From positions 1-5,528 of the forward strand of contig CAJXUO010000121.1 in the NCBI GenBank assembly GCA_913061425.1: a DNA stretch of 5,528 nucleotides, written 5' to 3'. The notes beneath the pieces are model-generated. The model made no database searches. It saw nothing but the letters and a program-made list of their open reading frames with translations, and was not told where the DNA came from. The translations under genes and the position numbers were made by a program. Within the stretch, counting starts at the first letter, position 1, and each line of letters starts with the position of its first letter. Of the stretch, positions 1 through 5,528 are shown one piece after another. The DNA comes from an uncultured Lutibacter sp. GTDB lineage: Bacteria > Bacteroidota > Bacteroidia > Flavobacteriales > Flavobacteriaceae.

Positions 1-401
1 CTATAATTTGCATACGTTAAATCATGACCTCCACCGATAATGATAGGGATAATATTTTTCTTTAATAAACTAGAAAGTAAATCACTAACTGCAAAATACG
101 TGTCTTCAACAGTATTCCCTTGTTGAATATTACCTAAATCGGCAATTTTAGAAATCCAACTACCTGAAAAAAGCTTGTATAATTGTTTTCTTATCTCGCT
201 AATTCCCTGACCTGTATCTTCATTGTCAATTGAATTACGACCTTCTTTAACCCCAAGTATAGCGATTTGAATCCCTTTTAAATCAGGAACTCCATTTTGT
301 GTAGAATGAATTGAAATCTGATATCCTAACGTCTGTTCGGATTGCACCATAAGATGTGCAATAACAGTATCGTCAATTGGACATAAATAGTCAATATTCA
401 T
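1..401 (-). CDS. Arginase/formimidoylglutamase-family hydrolase, N-terminal part (cut by window edge)
   Basis: This is a ureohydrolase-fold metalloenzyme of the arginase/agmatinase/formimidoylglutamase family. Members use a two-manganese centre to hydrolyse guanidino or formimino C-N bonds in the cytoplasm. The translation starts MNIDYLCPIDDTVIAH and 133 codons are visible before position 1. An ILGVKEGRNS segment at about residues 49-58 is the usual first strand and substrate-side loop. IIIGGGHDLTYA at 120-131 carries H126, the expected first manganese-binding histidine. The GGGH form is closer to HutG-type formimidoylglutamases than to the GGDHS of arginases, so I favour HutG-like, but the substrate cannot be fixed from this half. 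The C-terminal metal motifs (DxDxxDP-type) lie outside the window. The ATG at 401-399 is the first in frame after a stop at 443-441; no Shine-Dalgarno is seen. It lies 47 bp downstream of topA with no terminator hairpin between, so co-transcription is likely. No other histidine-degradation gene is visible. Confidence 0.85.
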   Translation of the reverse strand, partial: MNIDYLCPIDDTVIAHLMVQSEQTLGYQISIHSTQNGVPDLKGIQIAILGVKEGRNSIDNEDTGQGISEIRKQLYKLFSGSWISKIADLGNIQQGNTVEDTYFAVSDLLSSLLKKNIIPIIIGGGHDLTYANY

Positions 402-448
402 GTTGCAAATGTCATTTAGGGGGTTAAACAATGAGCAAATTTAGTAAA

Positions 449-2944
449 TTATTTCTTTTTTGTTGCTTTTTTATTTACCGTTTTCTTTTTCGCTTTCTTT
501 TTTGGAGCCTTTTTTTCTATAATTGCTTTTACCTCTTCTAAGGTTAATTTTTCTGCATTTGTAGTTTTTGGCATTTCAATTTTTACTTTTCCTTGTAAAA
601 TATTAAAACGTCCCCAACGAGCTTTCTCAACTCTTATCCCGTCTTCTTCCCAATTATGAATAACCTTATCTATATCCTTCTGTTTCTTCGTTTCAATTAA
701 CTCAACGATATCATCAAAAGACAAATTATCATAATCATATTTCCTGTTTACATTGATAAATGTACTGTTCCACTTAATAAATGGGCCAAAACGACCCACT
801 CCTTTTTGTACTGGAAGGTTTTCGTATTCTGCAATTGGAGCGTCTGCTTCTTTCTTTGCTTCAATCAATTCGACAGCTCTATCTAAATCAACTTCCATAG
901 GATTCTCTCCTTTTGGTAATGATACAAACATAGTTCCAAAACGAACATAAGGGCCAAATCTACCATTAGAGACAATTACCTCTTCACTTTCATAATTCCC
1001 TAGACTTTTTGGCAATAAAAACAACTCTAAAGCATTTTCCATAGTGATGTTTCCAAGAGTTTGGTCACCTTGCAAACTTGCAAATTGTTTTTCTTCGTCA
1101 TCTGGAGCGCCTATTTGAACTATTGGTCCAAACTTCCCTAATCTTACTAATACTGTTTTTCCACTTTCAGGATGCTTTCCTAAAATCCTTTCACCTGACT
1201 CTCTTTCTGCATTTTCTGAAACATGAGTTACAGTTGGATGGAAATCAGCATAAAAACCTTTTATCATAGAGATCCAGTTTTCATCACCCTCAGAAATACT
1301 ATCAAAAGAAGATTCTACTTTGGCAGTAAAGCCAAAATCTAAAATATTAGAAAAATTTGTGACTAAGAAATCATTAACTATGTTACCTATATCTGTAGGA
1401 ATTAATTTCCCTTTATTTGAACCTGTTTTTTCAGTTAAGCCATTATTTTTTATTTCTCCATTAGAAAGAATTATTTGCTCGTAATTTCTTTCCAAACCTT
1501 CATTCTCTCCTTTTTCTACATAACCTCTTCGTTGAACTGTAGAAATTGTTGGAGCATAAGTAGAGGGTCTTCCAATTCCTAATTCTTCCAATCTTTTCAC
1601 CAAAGCAGCTTCAGTAAAACGATAAGGAGGACTCGTAAAACGCTGTGTAGCATTTATAAAACCGTACTCTAAATTTTCACCGATTTTTAAATTTGGTAGC
1701 ATTCCTGCTTGCTCTTCATCTTCATTGTCATTCCCTTCTAAATATACTTTTAAAAAACCATCAAACTTTATCATTTCACCATTTGCAGTGAAAATTTTCT
1801 CATTTTCAGAATTCTCTATTTTTACATTTGTTCTTTCTAATTGCGCATCACTCATTTGAGATGCCAACGTTCTTTTCCAAATTAAATCATACAATCTATC
1901 TTGGTCGTACTCTGCATTAATAGAATGCTTTTTCATGCTTGTAGGACGAATAGCCTCATGCGCTTCTTGAGCACCTTTAGATTTCGTTTTAAAAACACGT
2001 TGTTTACTATATTCTGCTCCGTAATAATTTGTAATTTCTTCTTCAGCAGCATTTCTAGCATCAACAGAAAGATTTAAACTGTCTGTTCTCATATATGTAA
2101 TTAAACCTGCTTCATACAAACGTTGTGCAACTTGCATTGTTTTACCTACAGGATACCCCAATTTTCTTGATGCCTCTTGCTGTAATGTTGATGTTGTAAA
2201 TGGTGCTGCTGGCGATTTCTTTGCTGGTTTTTTTTGTAAATCGGCAATAGAGAAATCAGCAGTTGAAGATGATTTTAAAAAATCCTCTGCTGCTTTTTTA
2301 CTATCAAAATTCTTTGGGATTATTGCTTTAAACGTTTTTCCTTCAATATTTGAAAATTCAGCAACTACTTTATAATGTGCTTCTGCAGTAAATTCTTTAA
2401 TACTTCTTTCTTTCTCTACAATTAAACGTACAGCTACAGATTGTACTCTACCTGCAGACAAGCCTCCTTTCACCTTTCTCCATAAAACGGGCGATAATTC
2501 ATAACCTACAAGCCTATCTAAAACTCTACGAGCTTGTTGAGCATTGACCATGTTGTAGTCAATATCTCTAGGGTTCTCGACTGCTTTTAAAATGGCGTTT
2601 TTTGTAATTTCATGAAAAACAATACGCTTTGTATTTTCATCTTTCAACTCTAATTGCTCTTTTAAATGCCACGCAATCGCCTCTCCTTCTCTATCTTCAT
2701 CACTCGCTAACCAAACCATATCTGCTTTTTTCGCTAATGCTCTTAGCTTCTTAACAACTGGTTTTTTATCATCTGAAACTATATATTTTGGACTAAAATC
2801 ACCCTCTACATCTATACCTAATTCCTTGGATGGTAAGTCTGCAATGTGCCCATAACTAGACTCTACTTGAAAATCTTTTCCAAGAAATTTCTCTATGGTT
2901 TTTGCTTTTGCAGGTGACTCAACTATTACTAAATTTTTTGCCAT
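449..2944 (-). CDS. topA: DNA topoisomerase I (type IA, omega protein), complete, 831 aa
   Basis: It relaxes negative supercoils by cutting one DNA strand through a 5'-phosphotyrosine and passing the other strand, acting on the nucleoid. The N-terminal Toprim domain (about 3-113) has the VIVESPAKAKTI motif with E9 and the metal site D82-x-D84-x-E86 in SDEDREGEAI. SAGRVQSVAVRL (163-174) is the conserved gate/DNA-binding motif. GLITYMRTDS (280-289) carries the nucleophile Y284 and R286; AHEAIRPT (328-335) carries H329; LGIGRPSTYAPTI is at 455-467. The C-terminal part has no tetracysteine zinc fingers, and I find no cysteine anywhere in the protein. Instead there are Topo_C-type repeats: GKFGPIV (603-609), GRFGPYV (661-667), GRFGPFI (717-723) and a degenerate WGRFNIL (777-783). 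A lysine-rich tail (811-831) follows. This layout resembles actinobacterial TopA and, as I recall, is usual in Bacteroidota. The start at 2944 is the first ATG after an in-frame TAG at 2953-2951. Length is close to E. coli TopA (865 aa). Its promoter diverges from that of miaB. Confidence 0.98.
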   Translation of the reverse strand: MAKNLVIVESPAKAKTIEKFLGKDFQVESSYGHIADLPSKELGIDVEGDFSPKYIVSDDKKPVVKKLRALAKKADMVWLASDEDREGEAIAWHLKEQLELKDENTKRIVFHEITKNAILKAVENPRDIDYNMVNAQQARRVLDRLVGYELSPVLWRKVKGGLSAGRVQSVAVRLIVEKERSIKEFTAEAHYKVVAEFSNIEGKTFKAIIPKNFDSKKAAEDFLKSSSTADFSIADLQKKPAKKSPAAPFTTSTLQQEASRKLGYPVGKTMQVAQRLYEAGLITYMRTDSLNLSVDARNAAEEEITNYYGAEYSKQRVFKTKSKGAQEAHEAIRPTSMKKHSINAEYDQDRLYDLIWKRTLASQMSDAQLERTNVKIENSENEKIFTANGEMIKFDGFLKVYLEGNDNEDEEQAGMLPNLKIGENLEYGFINATQRFTSPPYRFTEAALVKRLEELGIGRPSTYAPTISTVQRRGYVEKGENEGLERNYEQIILSNGEIKNNGLTEKTGSNKGKLIPTDIGNIVNDFLVTNFSNILDFGFTAKVESSFDSISEGDENWISMIKGFYADFHPTVTHVSENAERESGERILGKHPESGKTVLVRLGKFGPIVQIGAPDDEEKQFASLQGDQTLGNITMENALELFLLPKSLGNYESEEVIVSNGRFGPYVRFGTMFVSLPKGENPMEVDLDRAVELIEAKKEADAPIAEYENLPVQKGVGRFGPFIKWNSTFINVNRKYDYDNLSFDDIVELIETKKQKDIDKVIHNWEEDGIRVEKARWGRFNILQGKVKIEMPKTTNAEKLTLEEVKAIIEKKAPKKKAKKKTVNKKATKKK

Positions 2945-2970
2945 ATATCTCTAATTTTTTCTCGTAAAAC

Positions 2971-2985
2971 CTTAAAATATTTAAG
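2971..2985. other. Short AT-rich inverted repeat in the topA leader
   Basis: CTTAAA (2971-2976) and TTTAAG (2980-2985) form a perfect 6-bp inverted repeat around a 3-base ATA centre. It falls a few bases downstream of the predicted topA transcription start and about 26 bp before the topA ATG. It could be an operator or a weak leader hairpin. It is AT-rich and lies in AT-rich DNA, so it may equally be chance. No function is claimed. Confidence 0.2.
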
Positions 2986-2999
2986 ATTGATGAAGAGTG

Positions 3000-3028
3000 C
3001 AAAAGTATATAGTTTTTTTTAAAATCAA
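3000..3028 (-). promoter_or_regulatory. Candidate Bacteroidota-type promoter of topA
   Basis: Read on the minus strand, a -33 TTG (3028-3026) is followed by an 18-bp spacer and a -7 element TACTTTTG (3007-3000). This matches the flavobacterial consensus TTG-N17-23-TAnnTTTG in full. The spacer contains an unbroken run of eight A. Transcription would begin near 2995, giving a leader of about 50 nt before the topA ATG at 2944. Both the elements and the position fit, but no transcription start is proven. Confidence 0.7.
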
Positions 3029-3088
3029 ATTTTTTCTTTCTTTTTTTAAAAAATAACCTCAAATCTTCAATGTTAATTTTCTGCCAAT

Positions 3089-3122
3089 TTGTCATATTTT
3101 ATTAAATTTGGTTGTACCTTTG
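3089..3122 (+). promoter_or_regulatory. Candidate Bacteroidota-type promoter of the miaB operon
   Basis: A -33 TTG (3089-3091), a 23-bp spacer and a -7 element TACCTTTG (3115-3122) fit TTG-N17-23-TAnnTTTG, with the spacer at the long end of the accepted range. Transcription would begin near 3127, leaving only about 16 nt before the miaB ATG. A second TAnnTTTG octamer, TAAATTTG at 3103-3110, lies just upstream but has no TTG at proper spacing. This promoter would also serve the sigma-54 activator gene downstream. It faces away from the topA promoter, with predicted starts about 130 bp apart. Confidence 0.65.
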
Positions 3123-3142
3123 TAAACCTATTTTGATATATA

Positions 3143-4591
3143 ATGGAAGAAAAAATTATTGTTGAAAAAAATCAAGGAAATGCCCTTGTAACTGAAAATA
3201 TAAAAGAAAATACTAAAAAACTTTATATAGAAAGTTATGGGTGTCAAATGAATCTTAACGACAGTGAGATTGTCGCTTCAATACTATCTAAACAAGGATT
3301 TAATACTACTTCTAAACTTCATGAAGCAGATTTAGTTTTAGTAAATACTTGTTCCATTAGAGAAAAAGCTGAATTAACTATTCGTAAAAGATTACAGAAA
3401 TATAATGCTGTAAAAAAAATAAATCCAACGATGAAAGTTGGAGTATTAGGTTGCATGGCTGAAAGGCTAAAAGAAAAGTTTTTAGAGGAAGAAAAAATTG
3501 TTGATTTAGTTGTTGGTCCTGATGCATATCGTGATTTACCTAACTTATTAAAAGAAATAGATGCTGGACGTGATGCTATAAATGTAATTTTATCTAAAGA
3601 TGAAACCTATGGTGATGTTTCTCCTGTACGCTTAAATTCTAATGGAGTTTCTGCATTTGTATCAATTACCAGAGGATGTGATAACATGTGTACATTCTGT
3701 GTTGTACCTTTTACAAGAGGGCGAGAACGAAGTAGAGATCCTCAAAGTATTATCAAAGAGATTCAAGAATTAGTTGATAAAAATTATAAAGAAATTACTC
3801 TTTTAGGTCAAAATGTGGATAGTTTCTTATGGTTTGGTGGAGGTCTAAAAAAAGACTTTAAGAAAGCGACTGATATTGCTAAAGCTACAGCAGTTGATTT
3901 CGCTCAACTATTAGATATGTGTGCTGCAACGTTCCCAAAAATGAGGTTTCGATTTTCAACTTCCAATCCTCAAGATATGAGTCTTGATGTGATACATGTG
4001 ATGGAAAAACAACCAAATGTTTGTAGACACATGCACTTACCTGTTCAATCTGGAAGTACTAAAATCTTGAAGGCAATGAATCGCCAACATACAAGAGAAG
4101 AGTATTTAGAACTCGTAAATAATATTAAAAATATTGTTCCTGACTGCTCTTTTAGTCAAGATATGATTATTGGCTTTTGTGACGAAACAGAACAAGACCA
4201 TCAAGACACATTGAGTCTGATGGAAGAAGTAAAATATGATTTTGGATATATGTTTTCTTACTCTGAAAGACCTGGAACATTAGCTGCTAAAAAAAGTGAC
4301 GATAATGTACCTGATGAAGTAAAAAAACGTCGACTAACTGAAGTTATTGCTCAACAAAGAAAGCATAGTGAGCATAGAACTAAAGCTTTTTTAGGAAAAA
4401 CTGTTGAAGTGTTAATAGAAGGTCAATCTAAAAAGGCTGACTCGCATTGGAAAGGGAGAAACCCTCAAAACACAGTAGTTGTTTTCCCAAAAGAAAATTA
4501 CAAGATTGGCGATTTCGTCAATGTGAAAGTTAATGATTGTACAAGTGCAACTTTAATAGGTGAAGCGTTAAATTATTCAAAAAATAATTAA
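3143..4591 (+). CDS. miaB: tRNA-2-methylthio-N6-dimethylallyladenosine synthase MiaB, complete, 482 aa
   Basis: A radical-SAM methylthiotransferase that converts i6A37 to ms2i6A37 in tRNAs reading U-starting codons, acting in the cytoplasm after MiaA. The N-terminal UPF0004/MTTase domain (about 27-140) has ESYGCQMN, NTCSIREKAE and VLGCMAER, with C34, C70 and C104 binding the auxiliary [4Fe-4S] cluster. The radical-SAM core (about 165-400) has RGCDNMCTFCVVPFTRGRERSR, with C179-x3-C183-x2-C186 for the SAM cluster. LLGQNVDSF (220-228) and HLPVQSGS (298-305) are family signatures. A TRAM tRNA-binding domain fills about 413-477. Compared with E. coli MiaB (474 aa, first cysteine C12) there is a charged N-terminal extension of about 22 residues. 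There is also an insert of roughly 10-14 residues around WFGGGLKKDFKKATDIAKA (230-248), which I recall as normal in Bacteroidota. The start is firm: an in-frame TGA sits at 3134-3136 and no other ATG precedes C34. No Shine-Dalgarno. It ends in tandem stops TAATAA followed directly by the next gene's ATG. Confidence 0.98.
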   Translation: MEEKIIVEKNQGNALVTENIKENTKKLYIESYGCQMNLNDSEIVASILSKQGFNTTSKLHEADLVLVNTCSIREKAELTIRKRLQKYNAVKKINPTMKVGVLGCMAERLKEKFLEEEKIVDLVVGPDAYRDLPNLLKEIDAGRDAINVILSKDETYGDVSPVRLNSNGVSAFVSITRGCDNMCTFCVVPFTRGRERSRDPQSIIKEIQELVDKNYKEITLLGQNVDSFLWFGGGLKKDFKKATDIAKATAVDFAQLLDMCAATFPKMRFRFSTSNPQDMSLDVIHVMEKQPNVCRHMHLPVQSGSTKILKAMNRQHTREEYLELVNNIKNIVPDCSFSQDMIIGFCDETEQDHQDTLSLMEEVKYDFGYMFSYSERPGTLAAKKSDDNVPDEVKKRRLTEVIAQQRKHSEHRTKAFLGKTVEVLIEGQSKKADSHWKGRNPQNTVVVFPKENYKIGDFVNVKVNDCTSATLIGEALNYSKNN

Positions 4592-4594
4592 TAA

Positions 4595-5480
4595 ATGGAC
4601 AACTTACAAGTCATAAAACAACGTTTTGAGATTATTGGGAATGATGCTCAATTAAATCGCTCACTTGGAAAAGCAGTACGAGTTGCTCCAACTGATATTT
4701 CAGTTTTAGTCACTGGAGAAAGCGGTGTTGGAAAAGAAAGCATTCCCAAAATAATTCATGCATTATCTCACAGAAAACATGCAAAATATATTGCTGTAAA
4801 CTGTGGTGCAATTCCAGAAGGAACTATTGACAGTGAATTGTTTGGCCATGAAAAAGGGGCGTTTACAGGCGCTACATCAACTAGAGATGGTTATTTTGAA
4901 GTTGCTGATGGCGGAACAATTTTTCTAGATGAAGTTGGTGAATTGCCATTAACTACTCAAGTGCGTTTATTACGTGTTTTAGAGAATGGTGAATTTATCA
5001 AAGTAGGCTCGAGTAAGGTTCAAAAAACAAATGTTCGTATTGTTGCCGCTACCAATTTAAAAATGCTTGAAGCAATAGAAAAAGGTAAATTTCGTGAAGA
5101 CTTATACTATAGATTAAGTACTATAGAAATTGATTTACCTCCTTTAAGAAAAAGAAAAGAAGATATCCATTTGTTGTTTAGAAAGTTTGCTGCGGACTTT
5201 GCTCAAAAATACAACATGCCAACTATTCGTTTAACAGATGATGCTGTTGACTTATTGCTTACTTATAATTATCCAGGAAATATTCGTCAATTACGAAATA
5301 TTGCAGAACAAATTTCCGTTGTAGAAGAGAGCAGAGCTATAGATTCTGAGAAATTAGCACATTATTTACCTCAAAATAGAAATAATTTACCTTCAGTCAT
5401 TTCAAACAATAAATCAAATTCTGATTTCGCAAACGAACGTGAAATAATGTACAAAGTATTATTTGATATGAGAAGCGATA
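4595..5480 (+). CDS. Sigma-54-dependent AAA+ transcription activator (bEBP), 3' end missing
   Basis: A bacterial enhancer-binding protein that uses ATP hydrolysis to open sigma-54 RNA polymerase promoters. The translation MDNLQVIKQRFEIIGNDAQL leads straight into the AAA+ domain; no receiver, GAF or PAS domain precedes it. Visible motifs are Walker A GESGVGKE (41-48, K47), the sigma-54-contacting loop GAFTGA (88-93), Walker B GGTIFLDEVGE (106-116, D112/E113), sensor I AATN (151-154), FREDLYYRL with arginine-finger candidates (166-174), LPPLRKRKEDI (181-191), and sensor II YPGNIRQLRN (226-235; Q where E is usual). An intact GAFTGA loop argues for true sigma-54 activation. The genomic reading stops after 295 codons, before any Fis-type helix-turn-helix can be seen. 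The frame continues open to 5528, but those residues (SYTHLRAHET...) are adapter translation. It follows miaB in the same frame after tandem stops and has no promoter of its own that I can see, so it is co-transcribed and probably translationally coupled. Target genes are unknown. Confidence 0.95.
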
Positions 5481-5528
5481 CTGTCTCTTATACACATCTC
5501 CGAGCCCACGAGACCTCTCTACATCTCG
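5481..5528. other. Illumina Nextera adapter read-through (non-genomic contamination)
   Basis: The last 48 bases match the Nextera (Tn5 transposase) library adapter in order. The 19-bp mosaic end CTGTCTCTTATACACATCT is at 5481-5499 and the remainder of the read-2 adapter, CCGAGCCCACGAGAC, at 5500-5514. An 8-base i7 index CTCTCTAC follows at 5515-5522; I recall this as N707. ATCTCG at 5523-5528 is the beginning of the P7 flow-cell sequence. The stretch is visibly richer in G and C than the gene it interrupts. True genomic sequence ends at about 5480, give or take a base or two of chance identity. Confidence 0.98.

Noticed and set aside
436..443. TAAATTTG on the minus strand between topA and the formimidoylglutamase-like gene, a TAnnTTTG match
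   Set aside because: No TTG lies 17-23 bp upstream of it, and the octamer is expected by chance in AT-rich DNA, so I do not call a promoter.
402..448. Possible terminator between topA and the gene downstream (TCATT/AATGA arms)
   Set aside because: Only a 5-bp AT-rich stem with a 13-base loop and no T run after it; not a credible intrinsic terminator.
753..950. A 65-codon open frame on the plus strand inside topA
   Set aside because: It is antisense to a clearly coding, conserved part of topA, has low-complexity composition and matches no family I know.
1078..1269. A 63-codon open frame on the plus strand inside topA
   Set aside because: Leucine/phenylalanine-rich appearance results from reading topA antisense. 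It looks like a membrane peptide only because of that composition; no start signal supports it.
3008..3055. Runs of A and T in the divergent intergenic region as a bidirectional terminator
   Set aside because: There is no GC-bearing hairpin before the T runs, and the flanking genes diverge, so nothing terminates here. The tracts fit promoter DNA.
5481..5499. Tn5/IS50 mosaic end as evidence of a natural transposon insertion
   Set aside because: It is followed by adapter, index and P7 bases instead of IS50 sequence, which identifies library preparation and not a mobile element.

Overview
The window looks like chromosomal DNA from a member of the Bacteroidota, most likely a marine-type Flavobacteriaceae (Polaribacter/Tenacibaculum-like). 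The grounds are low GC by eye, no Shine-Dalgarno sequence before any of the four genes, promoter candidates of the Bacteroidota form TTG-N17-23-TAnnTTTG, and the protein types: a cysteine-free TopA with GRFGP repeats and a lysine tail, and a MiaB with the insert I associate with Bacteroidota. The genus is an inference; no 16S or other marker is present.

Layout: positions 1-401 (minus strand) hold the N-terminal 133 codons of an arginase/formimidoylglutamase-family hydrolase, cut by the left edge. Positions 449-2944 (minus) are a complete topA, 47 bp upstream of that gene and probably co-transcribed with it. Positions 2945-3142 are a 198-bp AT-rich divergent promoter region with one good promoter candidate for each direction. 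Positions 3143-4591 (plus) are a complete miaB. Positions 4595-5480 (plus) are the first 295 codons of a sigma-54-dependent AAA+ transcription activator, separated from miaB by only a second stop codon, so the two are almost certainly one operon. There is no gene-free stretch longer than 300 bp.

The last 48 bases (5481-5528) are not genomic. They are Illumina Nextera adapter read-through: the Tn5 mosaic end, the rest of the read-2 adapter, an 8-base i7 index and the first bases of the P7 sequence. They stay open in the frame of the activator gene and give it a false C-terminus. This is the most important observation in the window.

Functionally these are housekeeping genes: DNA supercoil relaxation (TopA), tRNA A37 methylthiolation (MiaB), sigma-54-dependent transcription control, and a metal-dependent C-N hydrolase. 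I saw no mobile element, CRISPR array, RNA gene or previously undescribed system, and I do not claim one.
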